From assembly GCF_000949135.2 (NCBI RefSeq), contig NZ_JTAN02000012.1, positions 558,001 through 622,000 on the forward strand: a stretch of DNA of 64,000 nucleotides. Direction: 5' to 3'. How positions within the stretch are numbered: position 1 is the first letter of the stretch; each line of letters begins with the position of its first letter. This document shows positions 19,054-28,066 of the stretch, piece by piece. The notes under the pieces were generated by a model, which made no database searches, was not told the DNA's origin, and was given only the letters and a program-made list of their open reading frames with translations. Source of the stretch: Burkholderia sp. USMB20. Its GTDB lineage: Bacteria > Pseudomonadota > Gammaproteobacteria > Burkholderiales > Burkholderiaceae. The translations under genes were made by a program, and so were the position numbers.

Positions 19054-19995
19054 TCAAAGCTCGTACGATTCGGATTCGCCCTTGAGCGCCTGCTCGATCA
19101 GCTTGCGGTTCAGCGTCGGCGACAGCAGCTCGACGAGCGTATACACATAGCTGCGCAGATAGGCGCCCTGCTTGAGCGCGACACGCGTCACGTTGCTGCC
19201 GAACAGGTGGCCGACCGGAATCAGCCGCAGGTTGCGGTCGCGCTCCGGGTTGAATGCGATGTCGGCCATGATCCCGACGCCCAGGCCGAGTTCGACGTAG
19301 GTCTTGATCACGTCGGCGTCGATCGCTTCCAGCACGATGTCCGGCGACAGCCCGCGCAGCGCGAACGCATGATTGATCTTCTTGCGGCCGGCGAACGCGT
19401 CGTCGTACGTGATCAGCGGGTACTGCGCGAGATCGTCCAGCGTGACCGGCTTGCGTTCGAGCAGCGGATGGTCGGCCGGCACCACGGCCGCGTGATGCCA
19501 CTGGAAGCAGGGCAGCGACACGAGTTCCTTGTAGTCGGCGATCGCCTCGGTCGCGATCGCGAGATCGGCCTGGTCGTGGATCACCATCTCGGCGACCTGC
19601 GTCGGGCTGCCCTGCAGGATCGACAGGTGCACCTTGGGGAAGCGCTTCTTGAACTCGGCGATCGCGGCCGGCAGCGAGTAGCGGGCCTGCGTGTGGGTGG
19701 CGGCGATCGTCAGGTTGCCCTGATCCTGCGCCGCGTAATCTTTTCCGACCCTTTTAAGGCTTTCAACTTCCTGCAGGATCCGCTCGACCGATGCGAGGAT
19801 GATCCTGCCCGGCTCGGTGAGCGAGCGCACGCGCTTGCCGTGGCGCGTGAAGATCTCCACGCCGAGCTCGTCCTCGAGCTCGATGATCGCCTTCGACACC
19901 CCCGGTTGCGACGTGTAGAGCGCCTTGGCGGCCTCGGTGAGGTTGAAATTCTGCCGGACGGCCTCGCGCACGAAGCGAAATTGGTGCAGGTTCAT
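19054..19995 (-). CDS. cysB: LysR-type sulfur-assimilation regulator CysB
   Basis: A 313-residue LysR regulator of the CysB/Cbl type. It begins MNLHQFRFVREAVRQNFNLTEAAKALYTSQPGVSK, which is the CysB-specific HTH. The effector domain keeps the sulfate/acetylserine-pocket stretch TTHTQARYSLP-like (here ATHTQARYSLP). CysB normally activates the cys genes when sulfide is short, with O-acetylserine or related ligands as signal. It is divergent from cysI, its expected target. SsuR-type paralogues exist in Burkholderia, but this position favours CysB. Confidence 0.9.
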   Translation of the reverse strand: MNLHQFRFVREAVRQNFNLTEAAKALYTSQPGVSKAIIELEDELGVEIFTRHGKRVRSLTEPGRIILASVERILQEVESLKRVGKDYAAQDQGNLTIAATHTQARYSLPAAIAEFKKRFPKVHLSILQGSPTQVAEMVIHDQADLAIATEAIADYKELVSLPCFQWHHAAVVPADHPLLERKPVTLDDLAQYPLITYDDAFAGRKKINHAFALRGLSPDIVLEAIDADVIKTYVELGLGVGIMADIAFNPERDRNLRLIPVGHLFGSNVTRVALKQGAYLRSYVYTLVELLSPTLNRKLIEQALKGESESYEL

Positions 19996-20110
19996 TTATA
20001 ACCCTTCCGCATATCAACAGAATTTTTTAGTCGTTTGAAATATAAGGCGAGTTTATTACGATTCACCGGAGTTTTTCAAATATGGATATCTGTTTTCGTC
20101 ATTAGCAATC
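19996..20110. promoter_or_regulatory. AT-rich divergent cysB/cysI control region
   Basis: This is one of the most AT-rich stretches of the window. It has TTTGAAATAT near 20034 and TTTTTCAAATAT near 20076 as near-inverted elements. CysB sites are long and AT-rich, so CysB binding and autoregulation here are likely. The exact start sites cannot be fixed by eye. Confidence 0.55.
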
Positions 20111-20212
20111 CAGCCGGGCCGCGCAAGGCCGGCGATGGCGGCGGAACGGAGATTCGGGCGCGACGTGGCTAGGACGTCGCGCGGTCACCACGAAAACCCC
20201 TGGGGTCCCCGA

Positions 20213-21892
20213 ATGTATCAGTACGACCAATACGACCAGACGATCGTCGACGAGCGTGTCGCGCAGTACCGCGATCAGGTGCGCCGCCGGCTGTCGGGCG
20301 AGTTGAGCGAAGAAGAATTCCGTCCGCTGCGCCTGCAGAACGGCCTGTACATGCAGCGCCACGCGTACATGCACCGCATCGCGATTCCGTACGGCAACCT
20401 GCGCAGCGACCAACTGCGGATGCTGGCGCGCATCGCCCGCGAACACGACCGCGGTTACGGCCACTTCTCGACCCGCTCGAACATCCAGTTCAACTGGATC
20501 CAGCTCGAGGAAACGCCGGAGATCCTCGCGAAGCTCGCGTCGGTGCAGATGCACGGCATCCAGACGTCAGGCAACTGCATCCGCAACATCACGGCGGACC
20601 AGTTCGCGGGCGTCGCCCAGGACGAGGAGATCGATCCGCGTCCGTGGTCGGAAATCCTGCGCCAGTGGTCGACGTTCCATCCCGAATTCGCGTGGCTGCC
20701 GCGCAAGTTCAAGATCGCGGTGTCGGGCTCGACGCACGACCGCGCGGCCGTGCAGATCCACGATCTCGGCGTGTACCTGAAGAAGAACGCGCAGGGCGAG
20801 GTGGTCGCGAGCATCCTCGCGGGCGGCGGCCTCGGCCGTACGCCGATCATCGGCGCGGTGATCAAGGAAGACCTGCCGTGGCAGCACCTGCTCACCTATT
20901 GCGAAGCCGTGCTGCGCGTATACAACCGCTACGGCCGCCGCGACAATCTGTACAAGGCGCGTATCAAGATCCTCGTGAAGGCGCTGTCGCCCGCGAAGTT
21001 CGCGCAGCAGGTCGAGGAAGAGTGGCAGCACCTGAAGGACGGCCCGTCGACGCTCACGCAGGCGGAAGTCGACCGCGTGTCGCAGTACTTCCAGCCGCCC
21101 GTCTACGAGAAGCTGGCCGACACCGACGCGTCGTTCGAACAGCACCTGCTCGAGAACAAGGCGTTCGCGCGCTGGGTCGAGCGCAACGTCGCGCCGCACA
21201 AGGTGCCGGGCTATGCCGCGGTCACGCTGTCGCTGAAGGACCACCGCGTCGCCCCCGGCGACGCGACCGACGCGCAGATGGACCTGGTGGCCGACTGGGC
21301 AGACGCGTACTCGCTTGGCGAACTGCGCGTGTCGCACGAGCAGAACCTGATCCTCGCGAACGTGAAGAAGCGCGACCTGTTCACGGTGTGGGAAAAGGCT
21401 AAGGCGGCCAGCTTCGCGACGCCGAACGTCGGCCTGCTGACCGACATCATCGCGTGCCCGGGCGGCGATTTCTGCTCGCTCGCGAACGCGAAGTCGATCC
21501 CGATCGCGCTGGCGATCCAGCAGCGTTTCGAAGATCTGGACTACGTGTACGATCTCGGCGACCTGTCGCTGAACATTTCCGGTTGCATGAACTCGTGCGG
21601 TCATCATCACGTGGGCAACATCGGCATCCTCGGCGTCGACAAGGACGGTGCCGAGTGGTACCAGGTGTCGCTCGGCGGCGAGCAGGGCACGGGCCGCAAC
21701 GGCGCGCGCCTCGGCCGCGTGATCGGGCCGTCGTTCTCCGCGGAGGAAGTGCCGGGCGTGATCGCGAAGCTGATCGACACGTTCGTCGAGGCACGCATCG
21801 ACGGCGAGCGCTTCATCGACACGTACGACCGCATCGGCATCGCTCCGTTCAAGGAGCGCGTGTATGCGGCGCGCCAGGCAGTCAACGCGTAA
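20213..21892 (+). CDS. cysI: Sulfite reductase hemoprotein subunit
   Basis: A 559-residue sulfite/nitrite reductase family protein that reduces sulfite to sulfide with six electrons using siroheme and a [4Fe-4S] cluster. The cluster cysteines are C415 and C421 (CPGGDFC) and C458 and C462 (SGCMNSCGHHH). Two ferredoxin-like half domains precede them. I choose ATG 20213 (MYQYDQYDQTIV); the longer frame is not homologous. No obvious AGGAGG lies before it. It heads the cysI-DUF934-cysH-cysD-cysN operon. No cysJ flavoprotein is visible, so the electron donor must lie elsewhere. Confidence 0.95.
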   Translation: MYQYDQYDQTIVDERVAQYRDQVRRRLSGELSEEEFRPLRLQNGLYMQRHAYMHRIAIPYGNLRSDQLRMLARIAREHDRGYGHFSTRSNIQFNWIQLEETPEILAKLASVQMHGIQTSGNCIRNITADQFAGVAQDEEIDPRPWSEILRQWSTFHPEFAWLPRKFKIAVSGSTHDRAAVQIHDLGVYLKKNAQGEVVASILAGGGLGRTPIIGAVIKEDLPWQHLLTYCEAVLRVYNRYGRRDNLYKARIKILVKALSPAKFAQQVEEEWQHLKDGPSTLTQAEVDRVSQYFQPPVYEKLADTDASFEQHLLENKAFARWVERNVAPHKVPGYAAVTLSLKDHRVAPGDATDAQMDLVADWADAYSLGELRVSHEQNLILANVKKRDLFTVWEKAKAASFATPNVGLLTDIIACPGGDFCSLANAKSIPIALAIQQRFEDLDYVYDLGDLSLNISGCMNSCGHHHVGNIGILGVDKDGAEWYQVSLGGEQGTGRNGARLGRVIGPSFSAEEVPGVIAKLIDTFVEARIDGERFIDTYDRIGIAPFKERVYAARQAVNA

Positions 21893-21917
21893 CCAACCGG
21901 GTAGAAGGAATTTGCAG

Positions 21918-22460
21918 ATGGCTTCGATTATCAAGAACCGCGCAGTGATCGACGACGCATGGCAGGTCGTGCGCGCGGCGGAAGACGGTGCGCTGCCCGC
22001 GGTCGACGCATTGCCGGCCGGCAAGGTGCTGGTGCCGTTCACCCTGTGGCAGGCCGAGCGCGCGGCGCTCGTCGCCGCGAAGACGAAGGACGAACTCGGC
22101 GTGTGGCTCGCGCCGGACAGCGAGCCGGCCGATCTCGTGGCCGACTTCGGTGCGATCTCGCTGATCGCCGTCGATTTCCCGCGCTTCGCGGACGGCCGCG
22201 GCTACAGCATCGCGCGCCTGCTGCGCGAGCGCCACGGCTGGACCGGCGAGCTGCGCGCGATCGGCGACGTGCTGCGCGACCAGCTGCTGTACATGTCGCG
22301 TTGCGGCTTCGACGCGTTCGCGGTGCGTGCCGACAAGGACATCCACGATGCACTGAACGCGTTCGGCGAATTCACGCAGCGTTACCAGGGCGCATTCGAC
22401 GAGCCGGCGCCGCTGTTCCGCCGCCGCGCGGCCGCGGCCGACGCGAAGGTGAGCGCATGA
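21918..22460 (+). CDS. DUF934 protein of the sulfate assimilation operon
   Basis: A 180-residue DUF934 protein. Typical stretches are DFPRFADGRGYSIARLLRERHGW (about residues 84-106) and GDVLRDQLLYMSRCGFDAFAVR. Members of this family are almost always found between cysI and cysH in beta-proteobacteria, so a role in sulfite reduction is inferred. The biochemical activity is not known to me. The ribosome site agaagga precedes the ATG. Its stop overlaps the cysH start (ATGA). Confidence 0.9.
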   Translation: MASIIKNRAVIDDAWQVVRAAEDGALPAVDALPAGKVLVPFTLWQAERAALVAAKTKDELGVWLAPDSEPADLVADFGAISLIAVDFPRFADGRGYSIARLLRERHGWTGELRAIGDVLRDQLLYMSRCGFDAFAVRADKDIHDALNAFGEFTQRYQGAFDEPAPLFRRRAAAADAKVSA

Positions 22461-23200
22461 GCGCCGCGACCGCACTGACGCCCGAACTGGCCGCGAAGGT
22501 CGAGCGCCTCGACGCGCTGCTCGCGCAGATCGGCGCGCGCCACGAGAAGGTGAAGTTCGCGAGCAGCCTCGCCGCGGAAGACATGCTGCTCACGCACGCG
22601 ATCCTGTCGAAGGGCGTGTCGATCGGCATCTTCTCGCTGAACACCGGCCGCCTGCATGCGGAAACGCTGGGCATGATCGACCGCGTGCGCGAGCGCTACG
22701 GCTACGAGATCGAGCAGTTTCATCCGCAGCAGGACGCGGTCGACCAGTATGTCGCCGAGCACGGCCTGAACGCGTTCTACGAAAGCGTCGAGCTGCGCAA
22801 GTCGTGCTGCCACATCCGCAAGGTCGAGCCGCTGAACCGCGCGCTGGCCGACGTCGGCGCGTGGGTCACGGGCCAGCGTCGCGAGCAGTCGGTCACGCGT
22901 GCGGAGCTGCACGAGGAAGAACAGGACGAAGCGCGCGGGATCGCGAAGTACAACCCGCTCGCCGACTGGACGGAAGCCGACGTGTGGGCGTACCTGAAGG
23001 CGTTCGACGTGCCGGTCAATCCGCTGCACGCGCGCGGCTATCCGAGCATCGGCTGCGAGCCGTGTACGCGCGCGATCCGCCCCGGCGAGGACAGCCGGGC
23101 GGGCCGCTGGTGGTGGGAGTCGCGCGACACGAAGGAATGCGGGCTGCACATCACGATCACGCCGATTCCCGCGAACGCCGAAGCCGGCGCCGCGCACTGA
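22457..23200 (+). CDS. cysH: Assimilatory APS/PAPS reductase, Fe-S type
   Basis: A 247-residue thioredoxin-dependent reductase that converts activated sulfate to sulfite. Besides the catalytic cysteine C228 (KECGLH) it has C117-C118 and C200-x-x-C203, the four ligands of a [4Fe-4S] cluster. That pattern marks the APS-using class rather than the enteric PAPS class. The lack of an APS kinase (CysC) domain or gene beside it fits. It overlaps the DUF934 stop by 4 bases. Confidence 0.94.
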   Translation: MSAATALTPELAAKVERLDALLAQIGARHEKVKFASSLAAEDMLLTHAILSKGVSIGIFSLNTGRLHAETLGMIDRVRERYGYEIEQFHPQQDAVDQYVAEHGLNAFYESVELRKSCCHIRKVEPLNRALADVGAWVTGQRREQSVTRAELHEEEQDEARGIAKYNPLADWTEADVWAYLKAFDVPVNPLHARGYPSIGCEPCTRAIRPGEDSRAGRWWWESRDTKECGLHITITPIPANAEAGAAH

Positions 23201-23225
23201 AAGCCGACAAGAAACCGAATATTGC

Positions 23226-23247
23226 GCCGCCCGCGACAGCGGGCGGC
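23226..23247 (+). other. Intercistronic RNA hairpin between cysH and cysD
   Basis: A perfect 9-bp GC stem, gccgcccgc/gcgggcggc, with a gaca tetraloop and no T run. It lies 25 bases after cysH and 28 before the cysD ATG. It may be an mRNA stability or processing element rather than a terminator. Confidence 0.6.
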
Positions 23248-23275
23248 ACGAACCCAGAAGAGAAGGACTGAAATC

Positions 23276-24238
23276 ATGAGCACGACGCTCGAGCAATCCG
23301 CCTTTGCCCCGCCCACCGGTGCCGACGACCGCATGGGCCACCTCGACTGGCTCGAAGCCGAGTCGATCCACATCCTGCGCGAACTCGTTGCCGAATGCAG
23401 CAAGCCGGCGCTGCTGTTCTCGGGCGGCAAGGACTCGGTCGTCGTGCTGCACCTCGCGCTGAAGGCGTTCGGCCTCGGCGCGAACCGCAAGACCACGCTG
23501 CCGTTCCCGCTCGTGCACATCGACACGGGCCACAACTACGAGGAAGTGATCGACTTCCGCGACCGCCGCGCGCAGGAGCTCGGCGCCGAGCTGGTGGTCG
23601 GCCACGTCGAGGATTCGATCAAGCGCGGCACGGTCGTGCTGCGCCGCGAAACCGATTCGCGCAACGCCGCGCAGGCCGTCACGCTGCTCGAGACGATCGA
23701 ACAGCACGGCTACACGGCGCTGATCGGCGGCGCGCGCCGCGACGAAGAGAAGGCGCGCGCGAAGGAGCGGATCTTCTCGTTCCGCGACGAATTCGGCCAG
23801 TGGGATCCGAAGGCGCAGCGCCCGGAACTGTGGAGCCTGTACAACGCGCGCCTGCACAACGGCGAGCACCTGCGCGTGTTCCCGATCTCGAACTGGACGG
23901 AACTCGACGTGTGGCAGTACATCGCGCGCGAGAACCTCGAACTGCCGTCGATCTACTACGCGCACCAGCGCGAGATCGTGCGCCGCAACGGGCTGCTCGT
24001 GCCGGTCACGCCGCTCACGCCGATGCGTGACGGCGAGACGAGCGAACTCGCGCAGGTGCGCTTCCGTACCGTTGGCGACATCAGCTGCACGTGCCCGGTC
24101 GAGAGCGACGCGGACGACGTCGAGAAGATCATCGCCGAGACGGCGGTGACCGAGATCACCGAACGCGGCGCGACCCGGATGGACGACCAGGCATCCGAAG
24201 CCGCGATGGAACAGCGCAAGAAGCAAGGTTATTTCTGA
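23276..24238 (+). CDS. cysD: Sulfate adenylyltransferase small subunit
   Basis: A 320-residue PP-loop ATP sulfurylase subunit that makes APS from sulfate and ATP. The PP-loop motif LLFSGGKDSVV lies at about residues 47-57. Further conserved parts are HIDTGHNYEEVIDFRD and RRDEEKARAKERIFSFRD. The C-terminus ends MEQRKKQGYF, the family hallmark. ATG 23276 has agaagga upstream. It partners with CysN, whose gene follows after 22 bases. Confidence 0.97.
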   Translation: MSTTLEQSAFAPPTGADDRMGHLDWLEAESIHILRELVAECSKPALLFSGGKDSVVVLHLALKAFGLGANRKTTLPFPLVHIDTGHNYEEVIDFRDRRAQELGAELVVGHVEDSIKRGTVVLRRETDSRNAAQAVTLLETIEQHGYTALIGGARRDEEKARAKERIFSFRDEFGQWDPKAQRPELWSLYNARLHNGEHLRVFPISNWTELDVWQYIARENLELPSIYYAHQREIVRRNGLLVPVTPLTPMRDGETSELAQVRFRTVGDISCTCPVESDADDVEKIIAETAVTEITERGATRMDDQASEAAMEQRKKQGYF

Positions 24239-24260
24239 AGCACACGAGGACATTCACATC

Positions 24261-25577
24261 ATGAGCATCATCGAGAACACCGAAGACCTCGGCGTGTTGC
24301 GTTTCATCACCGCGGGCAGCGTCGACGACGGCAAGAGCACGCTGATCGGCCGCCTGCTGTACGACAGCAAGGCCGTGCTGTCCGACCAGCTGTCCGCGCT
24401 GTCGCGCGCGAAGAACAAGCGCACCGTCGGCGACGAGATCGACCTCGCGCTGCTGACGGACGGACTCGAAGCCGAGCGCGAGCAGGGCATCACGATCGAC
24501 GTCGCCTACCGCTATTTCGCGACCGCGAAGCGCAAGTTCATCATCGCCGACACGCCGGGCCACGAGCAGTACACGCGCAACATGGTGACGGGCGCATCGA
24601 CCGCGCATGCGGCGATCATCCTGGTCGACGCGACGCGCGTGACGATCGAGAACGGCGTCGCGGAACTGCTGCCGCAAACGAAGCGCCACAGCGCGATCGT
24701 GAAGCTGCTCGCGCTGCAGCACGTGATCGTCGCGATCAACAAGATGGACCTGATCGACTACAGCGAAGCACGCTTCAACGAGATCCGCGACGCGTACGTC
24801 GCGCTCGCGAAGCAGCTCGGCCTGAAGGACGTGCGTTTCGTGCCGGTGTCGGCGCTGAAGGGCGACAACATCGTCGGCGCGAGCGAGCGCATGCCGTGGT
24901 ACGCGGGCGAGCCGCTGCTCGACCTGCTCGAATCGCTGCCGGTCGAGACGCAGGCGCACGACGCGCTGCGCTTCCCGGTGCAGTGGGTCGCACGCCAGGA
25001 CGGCAGCTCGGCCGACGATTTCCGCGGCTACATGGGCCGGATCGAATCGGGCGAGGTGAAGGTCGGTGACGAAATCGTCGTGCTGCCGTCGAACCGCACG
25101 GCGACGGTCGCCGAGATCATCGCGCCGGTGCCGGGCGGCACGGCGGCGGTCGCGCACGCGTTCGCGGGCCAGACGGTGACGATTCGCCTCGCGGAAGACG
25201 TCGACGTGTCGCGCGGCGACATGTTCGTCACGACCGCCGAGACGGTCGCGCCGGCGAAGAAGCTCGAGGCGGACCTGTGCTGGTTCGACGAGACGCCGCT
25301 GTCGCCGCAGCGCAAGTACCTGCTGAAGCAGACCACGAGCACGGTGTTCGCGAAGATCGGCGCGGTCAAGGAAGTGCTCGACGTGCATACGCTGTCGCAC
25401 GCGACCGACCGCCAGGAACTGAAGATGAACGACATCGGCCGCGTCGCGCTGACGCTGCAGAAGCCGATCGTCTGCGACACCTACGATGCGCACCCGGGCA
25501 CGGGCGCGTTCGTGCTGATCGACGAGGCGACGCACCACACGGTCGCCGCCGGCATGATTCGAGCGTTCTCGGCGTAA
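24261..25577 (+). CDS. cysN: Sulfate adenylyltransferase large subunit (GTPase)
   Basis: A 438-residue EF-Tu-like GTPase that drives APS synthesis by CysD. The G1 motif is GSVDDGKST, switch and G3 are AEREQGITIDVAYR and DTPGHEQYTRNM, and G4 is NKMD. The length ends after the translation-factor beta domains, so there is no fused CysC kinase. This agrees with direct reduction of APS by the Fe-S CysH. It is followed by the siroheme gene at 25666. Confidence 0.97.
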   Translation: MSIIENTEDLGVLRFITAGSVDDGKSTLIGRLLYDSKAVLSDQLSALSRAKNKRTVGDEIDLALLTDGLEAEREQGITIDVAYRYFATAKRKFIIADTPGHEQYTRNMVTGASTAHAAIILVDATRVTIENGVAELLPQTKRHSAIVKLLALQHVIVAINKMDLIDYSEARFNEIRDAYVALAKQLGLKDVRFVPVSALKGDNIVGASERMPWYAGEPLLDLLESLPVETQAHDALRFPVQWVARQDGSSADDFRGYMGRIESGEVKVGDEIVVLPSNRTATVAEIIAPVPGGTAAVAHAFAGQTVTIRLAEDVDVSRGDMFVTTAETVAPAKKLEADLCWFDETPLSPQRKYLLKQTTSTVFAKIGAVKEVLDVHTLSHATDRQELKMNDIGRVALTLQKPIVCDTYDAHPGTGAFVLIDEATHHTVAAGMIRAFSA

Positions 25578-25665
25578 CGGGCTTAACCGGCGGTCAGCGC
25601 CGCCCTCGCGGCGGCGCGGGCCGGCCGCCGTCCGCACGAGCAGGACCCCAAGCGAAGCGACAAAC

Positions 25666-26415
25666 ATGGGCAAGGTATATCTGATCGGAGCAGGGCCGGG
25701 CGCCGCGGACCTCATCACGGTGCGCGGCATGCGGCTGCTCGAGCAAGCCGACGTCGTGCTGCACGACGCGCTCGTCGAGCCGGCGATGCTCGACTACGCA
25801 CCGAACGCGCGCAAGATCGCGGTCGGCAAGCGTTGCGGGCAGCGTTCGACCGCGCAGCATTTCATCAACAAGCAAATCGTCGACGCGGCGCGCGAGCACG
25901 CGTGCGTGGTGCGCCTGAAGGGCGGCGACCCGATGCTGTTCGGTCGCGCCGAAGAGGAAATGCGCGCGCTCGAAGCGGCGGGCATCGATTTCGAGGTCGT
26001 GCCGGGCATCACCGCGGCGCTGGCCGGCGCGGCGACGCTGAAGCGCTCGCTGACGTTGCGCGGCGTGTCGCGCAGCGTCGCGTTCGCGACGCACAGCCGC
26101 GCACCGGGCAGCGACGAGATTCGCGAGGCCGCGCGCGCCGATTCGATCGTCTACTACATGGGCCGCGACAGCGCGCCGGGCATCGCGCAGGAACTGATCG
26201 ACGCGGGCCGTGCGAGCGCGACGCCGGTGGCGATCGTCGAGGCTTGCAGCACCGCGCGCGAGCGCACGCTGACGCTGACGCTCGGGCAGATGGCGGCGGG
26301 CGGCGCGCAGGCGTGGCTCGACCCGGCGGAGCCGAGCCTGCTGATGATCGGCGATGCGTTCGCCGAACGCGTGCGGCACGCGAAAGAGGGCGCTGCGTTG
26401 CAGGATGCGGCCTGA
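25666..26415 (+). CDS. cobA: Uroporphyrinogen-III C-methyltransferase (SUMT)
   Basis: A 249-residue SAM-dependent methyltransferase that makes precorrin-2, the first step towards siroheme (and cobalamin). The N-terminal GAGPGAADLITVRG (residues 8-21), the VRLKGGDPMLFGR block and VVPGITAA are the standard SUMT motifs. It stands alone, without the CysG dehydrogenase/chelatase domain. As the last gene of the cys operon it most likely supplies siroheme to CysI. Confidence 0.94.
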   Translation: MGKVYLIGAGPGAADLITVRGMRLLEQADVVLHDALVEPAMLDYAPNARKIAVGKRCGQRSTAQHFINKQIVDAAREHACVVRLKGGDPMLFGRAEEEMRALEAAGIDFEVVPGITAALAGAATLKRSLTLRGVSRSVAFATHSRAPGSDEIREAARADSIVYYMGRDSAPGIAQELIDAGRASATPVAIVEACSTARERTLTLTLGQMAAGGAQAWLDPAEPSLLMIGDAFAERVRHAKEGAALQDAA

Positions 26416-26437
26416 GTCGAACGTGCGATCCGCAGGC

Positions 26438-26472
26438 AAAAAAAGCGCCGGCTTCCGAAGCCGGCGCTTTTT
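26438..26472. terminator. Bidirectional terminator between cobA and cbiX
   Basis: A 10-bp stem gcgccggctt/aagccggcgc with a 3-base loop, flanked by an A run on the left and a T run on the right. It serves both convergent genes. Confidence 0.93.
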
Positions 26473-26505
26473 CGTTTGGGCTCGCCGCTTTGGCCAGCGA
26501 TTCGC

Positions 26506-26889
26506 TTACGCGTCGCGGCCGAGCTGGTCGATGCAGTAGCGCGCGATCGCGTCGAGCACGCCGTCGTCTTCCCCGACGGCCGTCGCGCAACGGATCTCGA
26601 CGCCCGGATGCGTGGCCCGGCATGCATCGACGAGCTGCGGCAGGTCGCGGCGGACATGCCCGCCCTGACCGAAGAACACGGGCACCACGGTGATGCGCGT
26701 GCAGCCGGCCGCGACTTGCGCGGCGACGGCCGTATCGAGCGATGGCGTCATCAGTTCGAGAAACGCGAGCGACACGTGCGGAGCAGGGGAGCCGGCCCCG
26801 CGCAGCCGCGCGGCGAGCCGCTCGAACGGCTCGGCCCAGCGCGGATCGCGTGCGCCGTGGCCGAACAGGACGATGCCGTGCGAACTCAT
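26506..26889 (-). CDS. cbiX: Short CbiX/SirB-type sirohydrochlorin chelatase
   Basis: A 127-residue single-domain chelatase of the CbiX(S)/SirB type. It inserts a divalent metal into sirohydrochlorin. Metal-binding histidines are H11 in LFGHGARD and another in FFGQGGHVRRDLP. Next to cobA and the cys operon it probably inserts iron for siroheme; cobalt is the alternative. The convergent placement means separate control from cobA. Confidence 0.88.
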   Translation of the reverse strand: MSSHGIVLFGHGARDPRWAEPFERLAARLRGAGSPAPHVSLAFLELMTPSLDTAVAAQVAAGCTRITVVPVFFGQGGHVRRDLPQLVDACRATHPGVEIRCATAVGEDDGVLDAIARYCIDQLGRDA

Positions 26890-26914
26890 GTCGAAGCCTC
26901 CGTCGTGACCGCGC

Positions 26915-28063
26915 TCAGTGCCGGTCGACCCACTTGAGCGCGAACAGGCCGAGCGCGAGATAGATGAGGCCCGGCGTCGCCGCGGTCAGCGGTGCGGGCC
27001 AGGTGTTCAGCGTGCCGATGTGCGAGAACAGCGTGTTGAGCAGCTGGAAGCTCATGCCGAGCATGATGCCGCCGAACACCTTCACGCCGACCACGCCGGC
27101 ACGCGTGTGCAGGTACGCGAACGGCAGCGACAGCACCAGCATCACGAACACCGCGAACGGGTAGAGCAGCTTGCGCCACAGCGCGATGTCGTAGCGCTGC
27201 GTGTCCTGCTGGTTTTCGCGCAAGTGCTGGATGTAGCGGAACAGGTTGATGAGCGACATCCGTTCCGGCGACACGAGCAGCACCGACAGGATCTGCGGCG
27301 TCAGGTCCGAGCGCAGCCGGTATTCGGGCAGCGTTACCTGCTGCGACCGGTACACGGGGTTCAGCGCGTCGGCCGGTGCGCCGCCGATTGGCTTGATCGG
27401 CGTCAGTTCGGTTTCCGTGACGCCCTTGAGCAGCCAGTGGCCGGGCGGCTCGTAGCGGCCCGTCTGCGCGATCCGCACGTTCTGCAGCTGGAATTTCGAG
27501 TCGAACTCGTAGATGCGCACGTTGCTGATCGTCGAGTCGGGCGACAGGCTGCCGACGTTCACGAAGCGCGTGACCTGCTCGCCGTTCTCGCGGGCCGCGA
27601 GCGTGTCCTTCACCCATACGCCCGACTGGAAGTTCGACGACACCGACGCGCCGAGCGCCTGCAGCCGCACGCGTTCGGACAGCTGGTCGGCGTATGGGCC
27701 GACGAATTCGCCGATCAGGTAGGTGATGATTACGAGCGGGACGCCGATCTTCAGCAGCGAGCGCAGCGCCTGGTTGGTCGCGAGGCCCGACACGCGGAAG
27801 ATCGTGAATTCCGAGTTCGCGGCCATCTGCGCGAACACGTAGATCGCGCTGATCAGCGCGGCGACCGGGATGATCTCGTAGAAGCGCGACGGGGTCTGCA
27901 GCGCGACGCGCAGCACCGCGTAGCCGAATTTGTAGTTGCCGTGCCCGACCGAGTTCAGTTCGCTGATCAGGTCGAAGAAGAAGAACAGGCCCGAGAACGC
28001 GAACAGGATGAAGATGAACGTGACGTAGATCTGCCGCGCGAAGTATTTTTCATAGAGCCGCAT
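26915..28063 (-). CDS. lptG: LPS export ABC transporter permease LptG
   Basis: A 382-residue inner-membrane permease of the Lpt machine that lifts lipopolysaccharide out of the inner membrane together with LptF and LptB. The N-terminus MRLYEKYFARQIYVTF leads into the first membrane helices. A periplasmic jellyroll follows in the middle, with further helices near residues 300-378. The ATG at 28063 follows the lptF stop by 3 bases, so the two are co-translated. Confidence 0.94.
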   Translation of the reverse strand: MRLYEKYFARQIYVTFIFILFAFSGLFFFFDLISELNSVGHGNYKFGYAVLRVALQTPSRFYEIIPVAALISAIYVFAQMAANSEFTIFRVSGLATNQALRSLLKIGVPLVIITYLIGEFVGPYADQLSERVRLQALGASVSSNFQSGVWVKDTLAARENGEQVTRFVNVGSLSPDSTISNVRIYEFDSKFQLQNVRIAQTGRYEPPGHWLLKGVTETELTPIKPIGGAPADALNPVYRSQQVTLPEYRLRSDLTPQILSVLLVSPERMSLINLFRYIQHLRENQQDTQRYDIALWRKLLYPFAVFVMLVLSLPFAYLHTRAGVVGVKVFGGIMLGMSFQLLNTLFSHIGTLNTWPAPLTAATPGLIYLALGLFALKWVDRH

Positions 28064-28066
28064 CGA

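Noticed and set aside
23226-23247. A terminator splitting cysH from cysD
   Set aside because: The stem has no T run and the genes on both sides belong to one pathway and orientation.
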